This document shows positions 24,378 through 34,915 of a DNA stretch of 64,000 bases, in pieces; position 1 is the stretch's first letter, and every line of letters starts with the position of its first letter. Under the pieces are notes generated by a model, which saw nothing but the letters and a program-made list of their open reading frames with translations, was not told where the DNA came from and did no database searches. Origin of the DNA: Phytophthora hibernalis (taxonomy: Eukaryota > Oomycota > Peronosporomycetes > Peronosporales > Peronosporaceae); the NCBI GenBank assembly GCA_012656075.1, contig JAAKBF010000149.1, positions 1 through 64,000 of the forward strand, given 5' to 3'. The position numbers and the translations under genes were made by a program.

Positions 24378-24723
24378 AGGAGTGATGGTCAAATATATTT
24401 TACGCCAGTCAAATTTATTTGACGCTGGTATTTTGCAATTGAAATTTACAACCCACAACCTTTTTTAATCATGGCGCGCTGTGGCCACGTGTTTCATTCT
24501 GGCTTTCTTCTCGCCCAAGACGCCCCAGAAGCCCCCCGCCGCGCGCGATTCTCCAGAGCTGCACTTGTACCCGTGTCCTCCCGCTCAAGTCCAATCACAC
24601 GCTAGCATCAGGCGCTGAACGTGCTCGCACTGACACATAACACCTCTGTACGTGCACCCTAGCATGCATGTCAAACCTAACAACTGCGTGCATCCATTCA
24701 CAGCTAGCCGGGCTGTGAGGTCA
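24378..24723. other. MULE 5' subterminal region
   Basis: There is no gene here. The region starts AT-rich and includes short repeats such as TCAAATATATTTTACGCC and TCAAATTTATTTGACGCT, and becomes GC-rich toward the first coding exon. Confidence 0.5.
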
Positions 24724-25460
24724 TGAGCGACGACTCGTCGGGTAACGAATACCTTCCTCACCAAGATGACCCCCCTGTCGATCGTGTTTGTTCGATGATT
24801 GGACCAGTTTCGACGTATACGTGTCGCGCTACCAGCAAATGACGTGTCAGCTGTATCGCGTACGTTCCTCGACAACTGCTGCTATCAGAAACAAAAAGAT
24901 CCGCGAGAGGGCAAAATGGAGTGAAGACGATCTCATCCCTGAGGATCAAGGCCCTTACTACAGGAAACGAGTGACCCACGCCAAGGACACCTGAGAGGGT
25001 GGGAAGCGGACTGGTCACTTCGTGCGTAGTGGGGACTGCGCGGGTGTTGCTGCGCGTTATCGTTCTGTGAGGAGACCGAGTCGTATCGCGTCAAGATTAC
25101 ACGGAGCATGTACAAACACAGCCATGCGGTCGGAAGGGAAGAATTCGAGAATTATTCGTCTCAGAGGAAAGTGCAGGACGAATGTGTTATTGAAGTCGTG
25201 AACGAACTTCAAATGGCTGGGTCAAAGACGAAGCTGATTCATGAGTTCATCAAGAAAACGACAGGTACGGTAAACAAATTCCGACTGGTATTGCATTGAT
25301 ACTATCTGCTTCATACGTCACTTTTTGATTGTATAATTGTACAAACTGTTTCGTACGATTGGTATGTTTTGTATTGTTTGTACGTCCACACTATTTCAGA
25401 TAAGAAGATTGCCTTGAAGGATGTCCACAACCTGGTTCAAAAACTGAAGAGGGCCGTTTG
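24724..25460 (+). pseudogene. MULE transposase N-terminal DNA-binding part
   Basis: The ATG at 24724 opens an acidic leader. After a shift near 24790 comes a segment of the type SFDVYVSRYQQMTCQLYRVR, typical of the FAR1/FLYWCH-like start of oomycete MULE proteins. Next is a stretch near 25000-25090, then 25108-25263 (YKHSHAVGREEFENY and onward). A probable intron starts at GTACGG (about 25264) and ends at TTTCAG (about 25399), before IALKDVHNLVQKLK. Frame changes make this a pseudogene or a badly called sequence. Confidence 0.65.
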
Positions 25461-25513
25461 ACGGCTGGGACTGTCGAGGAACGTCTGGAGATCGTGTTGC
25501 GCACTCTGACGCT

Positions 25514-25696
25514 GTGCTGCTGATGACGGAGGCGTTCTTGCGCCACGACGAAGCGCTGACAGAGGTCCGGCGGGAGGTGTACAACATGTTGGTCGAGGAG
25601 GAGTGGAGGATTGCGATGCAGTCGCCACTACCTGACGACGCAGTGCCTGGAATCACCGCCACAGCTTGTGCCCTTCGCGCGCGAATTCCGAAGTGA
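25514..25696 (+). CDS. MULE internal ORF fragment
   Basis: A 60-codon ORF rich in Glu and Arg probably continues the MULE protein between its N-terminus and core. No domain is recognised. The following 340 bases (25700-26040) hold nothing I can identify. Confidence 0.35.
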   Translation: MLLMTEAFLRHDEALTEVRREVYNMLVEEEWRIAMQSPLPDDAVPGITATACALRARIPK

Positions 25697-26039
25697 GAAA
25701 ATGGAAGGTTCGCGGGGCCGAGCAGCGACAGCGGTGTCCAGAGCAAAGTGACGGGTACACCCCGAAGGTCACAGCGAGCTCCTACTGATACATGCCGATC
25801 CAGGGCAATACCCGTCGGACGTAGAGAGTAGTGATATGGTATTTGCGGCGTAGCATGTTAGCGATATGTCAACATATATCTTTTAAACCGCGGCATATCT
25901 GCTGCATGTAAAGCGGTCGACTAATCTATATTTGGCAGGCGTCCAATGGCTTGAGCTATACTTTAATTTAAAAAATAAGATCGGAGAGGTCAAAAACGAA
26001 AATCCAGAAACGGGGCAAGACGAAAGGATTCGAAGGAGG

Positions 26040-26400
26040 ATCAGGGAATGCCGGGAACGATGAGTGGTCCTCATTTGAAAATTTGCCGGATGGGCGTACG
26101 CGATCAAGTCCTCGCACGGACCCTGTTGCAGACGCCGCCGACACCGGAGACGTCGACTTCCCGCATCTCTTGCGGCAGCTGCGCGCGGTGGGATGGAAGG
26201 CAAAGCGATCGAGCGGCCTGGCGAACGAGTGGAATTAACGACTCCAGATGGTGCTCGCGTGTTTGTCGGGGAGTCTGCGATCGTGGCGCATGCGCTGAAG
26301 TCGGGATTATTATTAGACGAGAGTGCGCGGGACGAAAGAGCGCCGGACGAGGGCGCGCAGGACGAGAACAAGCCAGAGACCCCATGACGATGTGCGGCCG
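26040..26400 (+). pseudogene. MULE internal GW...FVGE repeat domain
   Basis: Two adjoining frames spell a pattern like LLRQLRAVGWKAKRSSGLAN followed by TTPDGARVFVGESAIVAHAL. This resembles a short domain (GW ... G ... FVGE) that recurs in oomycete transposon and effector-like proteins. It reads 26115-26240 and then 26193-26387 in the other frame. Its function is unknown. Confidence 0.45.
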
Positions 26401-26599
26401 TCCCATATTGACACTGACATTATGCTGACCCAGAGAACTGTAAACACGCTCTCTGGAACGCCGAGCGACGCCGAGGAGGGCTCCGAGCGAGTCGATCTCT
26501 CTCAAGGAGCCGTGACGCGAACCTTCGGGTTGTCGCAGACCATACTGCAGGCTGATTAGACGGAGCGAGATGCAGCAGCCAGCCTACACCAACTGGAAG

Positions 26600-27785
26600 A
26601 GGAGAATCGAGAAGCTCCGCAACAGTATTTATCGACGAGAAGAAACAGTGCAGACTATTACGCTGCAATCGCATCAGATGCGACGATTTTTCCAGGCGTT
26701 TCAGAAGTTGTGCTACTTGATTCAACTCATAACACAAATGCTTCACGCTACAAGTTGTTCAGTTTTATGGTGAACGACGTTTTGGACAGTGAGTATCCGA
26801 TTTTTCCATTGTTTAGATATCTTACGACTGATGTTAACATCTACGTGTGTGTGCATTGTGATCGTGAATACAGGGTCAATACGTGCAGCATGGACTTGTT
26901 GAGAATGAGAGCCATGCGTGCATGACAGATGCAATTTCGGCTTTCAAGTCCGAGAATCCAACGTGGGATAGAATCAGAGTCTTTATGGTTGACAAAGATT
27001 TCAGTGAGATCTCATTGTTGCAGAAAGAGTTTCCTCAAGCTACAGTTCTGTTATGCAGGTGCCATATCAAGAAGTACCTGCGCACTGAGATGGCAAAGCG
27101 TGAGTATGGAGGCAGACAATCTTTCGATATCGGCAAAGTAGAAGACAGCTTTGACATGATGATGAGGGCATCGAGCAAACCGATGTACGACAAAGGATTG
27201 CGATAGCTTTACTACCTATTGGACGGGTTTGAAGAGCGTCATGTTCTCCTGACCCTGTACACCCTCTGCTTCAATACTTTATGAGAAATTGGGACTCTTG
27301 TAAGGATAAGTGGGCAGCGTACGCCAGGGATGGCCTCGCCCATTTAGGCAACAATACCAACAACAGGTACGTAGTCGTTATGGTGATTCGGTATTATATG
27401 ATTGCTGTTCTGATCCAGCGAATATTCCTTCAGGTTGGAGGCCTCGTGGGGAGGATTGAAAGAAATTTTGAAGCCGGAAATGGGGTTAGAAGAGTGTGCG
27501 GATACCCTACTAATACTGCAAACAGCTGCTGAGATGGAGTACGCATCACAGTTTGCTGTCATTGGTTCCAGAAGGTACTATGATGTCGATGACCAACTGA
27601 ATAAGGTGGCCACCATGGTCAGTCCGTACGCCTTCGAGCTTCTTCGTGAAGAGTACGATCTGGTTGCTAGTGGTGGAGCATGCTATGAAGTTCATCGAGT
27701 TCAAGTTACGGTGTACGATCTGAAATCGGCTCGTACTGGGGCGTCCTATCACGTGAACGTAGAGGTACGTACGTGGCGGCACGAT
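26600..27785 (+). pseudogene. MULE transposase core
   Basis: The segment LLDSTHNTNASRYKLFSFMV (about 26710-26770) contains the first catalytic Asp. A likely intron runs from GTGAGT (26790) to TACAG (26873). The second part, 26883-27206, has VFMVDKDFSEISLLQKEFP and LCRCHIKKYLR, the MULE second Asp region and the zinc-like C-H. Another intron (27367-27432, GTACGT...TTCAG) joins NNTNNR to LEASWGGLKEIL, where the conserved E/W region of MULEs lies. The ORF at 27435-27788 continues it. Frames shift near 26680. Confidence 0.8.
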
Positions 27786-28607
27786 TAACTACATTCTGAA
27801 CTAACCATTCAGTTTACGCGTTACGGTTTGATCGCTCTGTGGTTTTTGTAGACTTACACATGCTCGTGTAGCTTCATGCGCACGAGTTTACTGCCGTGCC
27901 GTCATGTTATATTCCTACGTCAGCATCTCAAGAAGAAAAACACAATTCCAATGAATCACGTCAATCCACGATGGGTTGTTACCACACCCCTGAACCAACC
28001 CGTCGCAGATTCAGAGGACAATGATCGTGTTTGTTCTTCGTATCACGTCAGTGAGTCTCACATGCGGTCCGCTGAGCATGCCGTTCAAAATGGCACTACC
28101 AAGTGGAAGACGACAATGGATATCGCCGGGAGAATATGTGAAAGTATGATCAAACAGGGCACTCCCGATTTTCGCAAAATGGCAGCGGCATTGAGGTGTT
28201 TCGACGAGCTTGTAACGAGAGGAGTCGTACCCATTGTGTATGTCCCAAAGGAGACTAATAATGGAGAAGGGATTGGCCAGGCCTCGGATGACAGTATGGA
28301 ATATGTATCGGATGCCAGCACAGGTGTTGCTGCTTCCCCTCCAACTCGGACTGTGATGAAGAGCGACCACCTGAGGGGGCCACACAAGCTACGGGTGTCC
28401 CTGATTGCACACGTACAAACCAGGTACCAACCCGTACAAACCATGTCCAAATCGGTACAAACCAGGTACAAACCAGTACAAACCAGGTCCAAATCGGTAC
28501 AAACCAGGTACAAACCCGTACAGACGGATCCACCCTACTCAACTCTACTCCGCCAAAATTGGGTACTCACCCCGGGCTTAAAGTTTTACGATCCGCCCGG
28601 CGATTAA
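27786..28607 (+). pseudogene. MULE SWIM zinc finger and linker
   Basis: A SWIM pattern (CxC ... CxH, here CSC then CRH) is encoded at 27861-27907, as is usual behind the MULE catalytic domain. The SWIM finger binds DNA or protein partners. The ORF goes on for about 230 codons and ends in a repeated motif (see 28411-28526). Confidence 0.7.
28411..28526. repeat. Short tandem array of GTACAAACC(A/C)G motifs in coding frame
   Basis: The 9-10 base motif GTACAAACC recurs at intervals of about 12-36 bases, alternating with GTCCAAATCG. It encodes an amino-acid repeat of the form VQTRYKPVQTRSKS. The motif resembles the TGGTACAAAAC end of the element and the GTACAAA cluster at 30055-30170. Confidence 0.85.
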
Positions 28608-28675
28608 AGCGAGGACAACACTACTCCGAATCGAGCGAGAAGATGAAGAAGTCCGGAATTTCATAGATGCGTTGA

Positions 28676-29895
28676 GTGACAATGAATGCAAGAAACCCTC
28701 TTATCGTGTCAGTGAGACCGTTAAAAGCAAAGGAAGACCGGCAATCAAGCGAACGCAGAAACGCGAAGAAAAAACGGATGAAAAGGTCTGTAGCGGAAGC
28801 TACACGTCTGGAACATGGCACACTTGTCCCAGTGAAAGATTTAAAAGCGGTCCGTGCCACTTTGGCTAGCGCATCCACTGTAGTTTGCGCTACGCCAGTC
28901 TTAAGTAGCCTGAGCGTACGTGCTGTACCCCCGTTGAAATCAGCCAAACCCATCATCCTGTCCAAGAAATATGCCTCGTTAACAAGTGTTACGGAAGTAT
29001 TCCCGGCGGAATTCGCCCATAAGTGTGATGCCCGGATTCGCTCATATCAAGCCACGCTCACGGAGGACCTACGAAAACAAAGACGCTTTGGGATCAAGAT
29101 ACCTTCTATTGGAATCTTCACGCAGACCGACTTACAAACTATGCTTGACTGGCACACTAGTCAAGAAATATTGGAGGGAATGGCCGACCTATCATTGTGG
29201 GTACATTTGAGCAAGTACGACCGTATCAGTCTTCCAGCCCCATTCAACGATTGTACTCAAGTCCCATTGCGCGATTTGGCTTCTCAGCTAAACGAGGTGG
29301 ACCTAGGAACCCACGTATCTAGTTTGTTTGGCCCCATTGCAAAGCACGAACTTCGTTGGTTCCGGAGGGAGGCATGGTTTCAGGACTCTACGTTCAAGAT
29401 AGTGATGGGGTATCTGGTGGAGCTCGGTCAGAAAGTTCTTGGATTATCGATTGGTGCTATCAACCCCTGTATGTTCACGTCAGTGATACACAAGCGCAAA
29501 AAGAGACCATCGAAGCCACCGACCCCTTCAATCCCAGTAATTCGGTCGTCCTACTCCCGATGTGGATGCAAGCACACTGGTGCGCGGCTGTTTTCGACTG
29601 TCGCCAGTGGTCGTGCCGACTCTTTGACCCGATGCAAAAACAGAAGAACTATGATGAGATGGAGGTCATGATAAAGGCGCTGTTTCCGACAAAGTCGCGA
29701 AACCTATCGTTTGAGAAAGTTATCTCGCCCTATCAAGAGGACACCTGCAACTGCGGACTGTATTGCCTGATATTTTTCGAGTATCACGTTAGAGGCATAC
29801 CAATGATCGACCTCAGACGTAGAGTCCTAGGATATCTTCGCTTCAGATATCTGTTCAAGGCGTGTCTTGGTAGCACGGAGTGGGACTCGGAGTAA
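28676..29895 (+). CDS. MULE-borne Ulp1-like (C48) cysteine protease
   Basis: The ORF 28676-29671 covers the N-terminal region (basic leader, then IGIFTQTDLQTMLDW) and shifts near 29350-29400 into 29356-29895. The second ORF carries the protease core: AHWCAAVFD with the catalytic His near 29570, LFDPM with the Asp, and QEDTCNCGLYC with the Gln and Cys near 29731-29766. Family members remove SUMO or related tags; in MULEs the role is not settled. The stop is at 29893-29895. One frameshift separates the halves. Confidence 0.75.
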
Positions 29896-30039
29896 TGACG
29901 TCAATCTCGTTCGATAGAATCAACCGTATTCAGTACGCGCCGCATTTACGCGTCAATGCTTTCAGAGCCGTATGCGCAACCTTGAACTTGATATCTCTAA
30001 ATATATCCCCGGATGGGGTAAGTTTTGAAAACTATAAAA

Positions 30040-30174
30040 CGTACTTAGAGAGATGGTTTGTACACGTACAAACCGTTTTGTACGTATTGGTACCGTTTTG
30101 TACAAATACAAACAGTTTGTACCTGATTTGTACCTCTTAGCACGGCTATGTGTGACCGTTTTGTACCACTAGCA
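30040..30174. repeat. MULE 3' subterminal GTACAAA cluster and TIR
   Basis: At least six copies of TTTGTAC/GTACAAA in both orientations lie between 30055 and 30130, followed by the 17 bp end repeat. Such clusters are plausible transposase binding sites. Confidence 0.6.
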
Positions 30175-30300
30175 CGAGCCTAATAATTAAGCCCCATAGT
30201 TAAGCCTGACTACCGAGTCGGTGGATCGATATATGATTAAGTACACTAGGATATTAGACAACAGAGGTATTAAGTTGGCCAGGGTTCTCTGTACTAGCAC

Positions 30301-30582
30301 GCTCCCGAGATTTTTGTGGAGAATGGCGTTCACACAACTGCTGTCGATATTTGGGCAATCGGATTCTTGATTGAGTCTAGTGGGATTAAATGGTACGACT
30401 TCGCCGGCTGATCGTCATTTCGTGAGAGGTTGATGCAGAAGAACCCGTCTGCACGACCAAGCGCAGAGGAAGCTCTAAGAGATCTGGTGAAGCTTGAAGA
30501 AGCAGAAAAGTGCAAACAGGAAGCTGCGCGCGAGTTGAAGCAGGGTGAAAACACGGGTCGACGTAAGCGAAAACATCCATGA
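30301..30582 (+). pseudogene. Protein kinase C-terminal fragment
   Basis: APE is encoded at 30301-30309 and DIWAIG at about 30345-30362, the subdomain VIII and IX marks of eukaryotic kinases. After a frame change, LMQKNPSARPSAEEAL near 30430-30477 gives subdomain XI. The protein ends with a Lys/Arg-rich tail at the TGA 30580-30582. Everything upstream is cut off by the pogo element. Some CRN effectors end in kinase domains, but nothing here shows which protein this came from. Confidence 0.65.
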
Positions 30583-30779
30583 CCGAATTACAATCGAGCG
30601 TAGGCCGTAGACTCCACAACCAATATTCCATGTACGAATCCTGAATGAAGCAGCTCCATGATCATTTCGTTGCGGGTAATAGTTTGAAGAGAAAATTACG
30701 ACTTCGAAGTACATGCGCTGGGCGGCCAAGTTGGTAGTTGTGGCTACAGTTGTTTGCGAAGTAGATTTCGCCGCCGTAA

Positions 30780-31190
30780 AGTCGAGCTTCGAATTGATGC
30801 CTGCAACGGAGGGGTCTACAAAACAGGAAACTTTTGGGGGCCATCCGCGTTGCCGACCGTAAACTTGTGATGAACATCGATCCGGTGTGTTCTATGCTCC
30901 AAGGGAACTGATGGAGCTTATCTTGGCTGCTTTACATGCTCGGTCGCCAAACGACATTCGCGCTTTGTCTTTGGCTCGCGCGCTACGCATGATCGGAGTC
31001 GTTCCAACCAACCGCCAGGATCGCCAACGTGCAATCTTCGATGTTAGTCCCCTACCGGCCAACCAGACGATGGTGAATATTTAGGGAAATAAATATCTGC
31101 GGCCGATTACTTCAACGAGCGCTACAACGTGCAGCTGATGAAACACCCCAGCGAATACACTATCAACGAGCAACGAAGTCTTTGAGTCAT
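30780..31190 (+). pseudogene. Argonaute fragment (linker L1 to PAZ end)
   Basis: KLVMNIDPVCSM (near 30862-30897) resembles the start of the ArgoL1 linker; it continues in another frame as FYAPRELMELILAALHARSP (30887-31084). SAADYFNERYNVQL near 31098-31140 resembles the GKxISVADYFKxRYN segment at the end of the PAZ domain. Two frames and a stop are involved, and the MID and PIWI parts are missing, so this is a broken piece. I recognised it by eye only. Confidence 0.5.
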
Positions 31191-31334
31191 CCCGACTCAA
31201 TTGGTTTCCAACGCAATTGCATCGCTGTGCCATCCACGCCTCATGCAGCGCCGTTGTTCTGGCGCTCAAGCCACCGGAGCTGAAATAATGTCATCCAGTC
31301 AAAAATACTTCAGTAAGGGCCGTTCTTAACGGGA

Positions 31335-31763
31335 GCATTTCCAGGCTAGCCTGTAACGAAGCTGAGCAAACCGAACCACGGTACTCCTCTTTTTGTGTTC
31401 ACAGTTACGGGTGACCTTTCATGCGAACACGGTTTACCGGTTTACCGTCTTCTACCAAAAACCTCGAGAAGCAACGAAGCAAAACGCCAAGTTCTGGTTT
31501 TCAGGTTCGTTTTCGTAGCCTGTCGACGGAGGCGATTCCAACGAATCTTCGTTTGTTCGCACTCTCATTGGTTGTAATGTCTCTCGCGACCCTTCACGAT
31601 AAGCCGCATGATCCAAGAGGCATGGCGAAGCCTCACATACCGACCATGTTCTATCCTACAGCTCAGCACACAGAACAACAGAACCATCTTTCCCGTGCGA
31701 CTACGAACGCTGGTCAAACGAGAAGATATAGTGCAATGCACAGGTGCAACAGGCAGAATAGTT
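31335..31763. other. Harbinger 5' interior, no gene recognised
   Basis: Plus-strand ORFs here are rich in Arg and Ser and look like chance. A small direct doubling ACGGTTTACCGGTTTACCG sits at about 31427-31447. Confidence 0.4.
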
Positions 31764-32412
31764 TTACGAGGCTACGTCAGTCGAGACGGCGTGTAGCGCC
31801 TGCTGTTGGGTGTGTTCGACGCGCTCGTGAATGCGAGACACAAGGACGGATACGTGCTGCGCGGCCTTTACCTCTACTGCCGCATCAAAGGATTCCTGAG
31901 CTATGGTCATAGCTTCTTGGCGTTGTTCTTCGCATGCTTGGGCTATATTATCAGGGGCGATTAGCTGCGAGTTAGATACAAGAATATCCACAGCCTCATC
32001 CAAGCGAGCCCGGGCTTCGATGAGATTCGCCTCTGCTGTATCTGCACGAGCAATAATTGCTTGAACGGCTTCCGCTACCGTCGATTCAGCTGCAGCTTGC
32101 ACGGAAGCTCTGTTGGAGTTGGAGTTGCACCTGCAGCTTTCTCTCCATCTCCACTGCTGCGCTCTCGCATTCACTTCGTGTGTGAACAACAAGCTCTTCC
32201 ATACGGCGTTCAAGAGACAGACTGTTCTGCTGTACTTGAAGCTGAGTCTCATACAGCGCTTGTGAGACGTTAATGGGCTGGTGCCCACTGATCTGGAGAA
32301 TGTCTTCTTGTAGGGTGAATTTCCGCCGATGGTGAACTTGCGATGGTTGTTCCACCACGTCCTCCGAACTCTGATCCCCAGCAATTGCAACAAGCGCGTG
32401 CATCATGATCAC
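31764..32412 (-). pseudogene. Coiled-coil ORF inside Harbinger element
   Basis: Two overlapping minus-strand ORFs (32412-32086 and 32393-31764) appear to be one protein with a shift near 32095. The combined product is Gln/Glu/Ala-rich: first LQVQQNSLSLERRMEELVV, then an Ala/Glu-rich helical part with repeated AEA and ARLDEA patterns. No known family is recognised. It is not a usual Harbinger gene, so it may be captured or belong to an older resident. Confidence 0.45.
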
Positions 32413-32551
32413 CGCGGGTTGAGCTGTATCCCGCTAGAGCCGCACTGGGCAGTTTCCGTCTTGCCCAACCGTATCACGAGGAAAGGAAGAGGTTCTGTCG
32501 TTTCACAGAGGTTCGTTCCTTTAAGTACGACACGAACCGAACCAGTTTAAC

Positions 32552-32572
32552 TCGAGAACCAGGTTCTCGAGA
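32552..32572. repeat. Perfect 10 bp hairpin
   Basis: CTCGAGAACC, one A, then GGTTCTCGAG forms a perfect inverted repeat. The motif GAACC/GGTTC recurs in the surrounding 200 bases (32485-32630). Confidence 0.75.
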
Positions 32573-32777
32573 CTTAACAGGTTCTTCAAAAATCCGGAGA
32601 ACCAGGGGTCGTGTTCGGTTCCTTTCAGGCTAGTTTCCAGGGCATGATCCGTGATTCTGTTTCATGATTGGCGGATATGAATACCGGTACATATGCTTCC
32701 TCACGTCGTGAACTCGTGATCCGAGCAATGGCTCATAATCCAATCTCGGGTCACGGATCTCAACTACATCTGTAGGA

Positions 32778-33945
32778 ATGAAAATCACTGCAATTGCCTT
32801 GGTGATCTCTGTGGTGGCTGTTGCGCATCGATCCAAGAGCTATCGTGCAAAGGTTGTCTCTCGCCAGCGTTTGGAGTGGGTTCCTCACCGCAATCGTCTG
32901 CTGCTAGAAGGCCAATTTAAGCGGTACAATAGAATGAGTGCTGCCGCATTTGACGTTCTGGTGCAGTTGCTGACGCCGGCACTACAACGGGTCGAGCTAC
33001 AGTCATGGAATAGAACCGGCACCAAACCCATAGAGGTTGTTAACATGGTCCAAATGACGATATCGTGGCTGGCCGAAGAACCGTACCATACAATTCGAGT
33101 GCTTGCGGGGGTGAGTGCCTCTGCATTCTACAGTATTCTAGTGGAAGTCATGCACGCGATTTGTGATCACCCTCGGTTTCTGATGGCAGCCCTGTGAATG
33201 ATTTTCGCGCTATTCAAGCCGCAGCGGATGCCTTTTCAGCACTGAGCTCAAACCGCATTTTAACTGGCTGCGTTGGGTGCATTGATGGGTGGTTGTGCCA
33301 GAACAGGGCGCCGAGTACCAATGAGGTCTTCATTTTTCGGGGCACTATCTCACCTACGGAATAAACGTACAAGCATTGTGTGATGCGTCGTGCAAATTTA
33401 TCGGCTATTGCTTCATCTCACCAGGCAAAGTTTCTGACAGTGTAGCCTTTTCGAAATGGCCACTGAGTGCCGCCATTGCAGAACTCCCATTTGGATACTA
33501 TATAATTGGCGATAACGCGTACGGACTTGCGCCCTCGATGCTAGTACCTTTTACGAAGCCTGAAATTAAAAGCTCAGCGTACAGTGACTACAACTTCTAC
33601 GTTCCGCAGCTACGCATTCGGATTGAAATGTCCTTTGGCTTGTTAGTCAACAAATGGCAGATATTTCAATGGCCTCTCACAGTGGACTTTAATCACGCTG
33701 GTCTCGTGATTAAAACATCTATGAAGCTGCACAACTTTTGCATTGATGATCGCAGCCATTTTATCTATCATACCCCCGCGCTCGACATGTTCACGCTGCA
33801 CACGTGCAAGTGCAGTCTTCTCAGCAATCAGCTCGCTTTTGTCTCCAGTTTCGGTTTAATGTGTCAACCAGAGAGGCAATTGGATCCACACTCTTACGCC
33901 TTAGCGATTTGGGAGGGCGTGGTTGATGATGATTTACCTTCCTGA
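32778..33945 (+). pseudogene. PIF/Harbinger DDE transposase
   Basis: The first part (32778-33197) is the helix-rich N-terminus with MVQMTISWLAEEPYHTIRVL. After a shift near 33195 comes GCIDGWLCQNRAP with the first catalytic Asp, then a second shift near 33360. From 33376 the frame carries GDNAYGL (second Asp, near 33508) and RIEMSFGLLVNKW (Glu, near 33620), followed by KLHNFCIDD. The layout matches DDE_Tnp_4. At least two frameshifts make it inactive as read. Confidence 0.82.
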
Positions 33946-34660
33946 GTTGAATCATCATCGTTGTCTTTATATACACAGCTCCCGCAAAATTCGCGCCCTT
34001 CTCCTCGTTCGTCGCACCACAAGTTCAAGTACATGACTGCCTTGTCACCTTGGCAGAAGTTCCAAAATTCTGCATGCGCGCCTGAAAGCTTGTTGCGTGC
34101 CTCAGCTTTCGAGAAGTTAGAATGCGCTTCTTTCCACATCGCTCTGAGTTTGGCTGCGGAATGCACTGTGATCTGGTCCGGACTAATACCATCAAACAAC
34201 GAGTCGTTGTTGACGAGACGATCGTATGTGTCGTTCGGTGCGTTAAATGAAGCGGCCACTTCCTCCCAAAACCGAGACCCCCTTCATCCAATTGTTTTCT
34301 AGTGAGCTGGTCCCCGGAAGCAATAAAGCGCTGGAAGAAGTCGTGGAAAAGAGCACGTTTATGAGGCGAAACATGCAGTGTCGGCTACGACGCGCTTCAT
34401 CTTAGTCTGTTGAGGTCTTCGAACGGTTGCCTAGCCGTTGCTTGTCTAGAAGCAATGCAACACCACCTTTGGAGTTGTCATACATGGCAAGAATGGCAAC
34501 ACGCTCTTCTTTCTTCGTATTCTTGGCTACCGAAAGCTTCCTGGCGGTACACTCGAGCTTCAGCTGGTCCATGTTCCAGTCGCTATACTTGTCCGACGTG
34601 GGGGCAGCACAGATCGTTTTCTGTTTGGCTTTTGACGAGCCGTCCACTTGCTACTCGGTG
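33894..34660 (-). pseudogene. Harbinger accessory protein with SAP-like start
   Basis: The minus-strand ORF 34647-34402 has a SAP-like helix pair (MDQLKLECTARKLSVAKNT). A second ORF, 34259-33894, has RAMWKEAHSNFSKAEARNKLSG and LWCDERGEG. Together they look like the second protein that oomycete Harbinger elements carry for DNA binding. The frame is interrupted between 34400 and 34260. It converges on the transposase, overlapping its 3' end by about 50 bases. Confidence 0.5.
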
Positions 34661-34915
34661 CTGCTGTGGCTGAATCACCTTGCTCCATCTTGCCGGAGTG
34701 GAAATGGAAGCAAACACGTTTCCAACAACCCCCTGCTCCGAGTCCCAACGGTCGAGTCTCGAGTCTCTTTATAGAACAGGATCACGATTTTCTTAAGAAC
34801 GACCGTCGGCTCATACCCCAAGCCTCGATAGCGATCATGCTCCGATGATCCCGTTAAGAACGGACCTAAGTACACAATTACCTTCAATTCACCCTTGATT
34901 TGTATCGCCATTTCA

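Larger units (their letters stand above)
24361..30174 (+). mobile_element. MULE (Mutator-like) element with Ulp1 protease
   Basis: The ends are a perfect 17 bp inverted pair, TGCTAGTGGTACAAAAC (24361-24377) and its complement (30158-30174). Inside, all on the plus strand, are a DNA-binding N-terminus, a MULE transposase core, a SWIM zinc finger and a C48 (Ulp1-like) protease, a combination known from oomycete MULEs. Many frameshifts and at least three probable introns split the coding region. No clear 8-11 bp target duplication is visible next to the ends. Confidence 0.85.
23476..30291. mobile_element. pogo/Tigger-like DNA transposon (host of nested MULE)
   Basis: A perfect inverted pair begins CAGAGAACCCTGGCCAACTT and continues to TAATACC (23476-23501 and 30266-30291). 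It is flanked by TA on both sides (23474-23475 and 30292-30293), the target duplication of the Tc1/mariner/pogo class. A pogo-type DDE remnant lies inside the left part. The MULE at 24361-30174 sits near its right end, leaving only 117 bp of the original element on that side. Confidence 0.85.
31317..34866. mobile_element. PIF/Harbinger DNA transposon
   Basis: The left end is GGGCCGTTCTTAACGGGA (31317-31334) and the right end TCCCGTTAAGAACGGACC (34849-34866), inverted with one mismatch. Both are flanked by the 3 bp duplication TAA (31314-31316 and 34867-34869), typical of PIF/Harbinger. It carries a transposase on the plus strand and, downstream, a minus-strand partner gene, the usual two-gene layout. 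A coiled-coil ORF on the minus strand is extra. Confidence 0.9.

Noticed and set aside
24350..30185. An 8-11 bp target-site duplication next to the MULE ends
   Set aside because: The nine bases on each side (TTAGGAAGT and CGAGCCTAA) do not match; it may be decayed.
34410..34774. Plus-strand ORFs near the right end of the Harbinger element
   Set aside because: They are opposite the SAP-like accessory gene and rich in Ser, Cys and Trp, as expected for a shadow frame.
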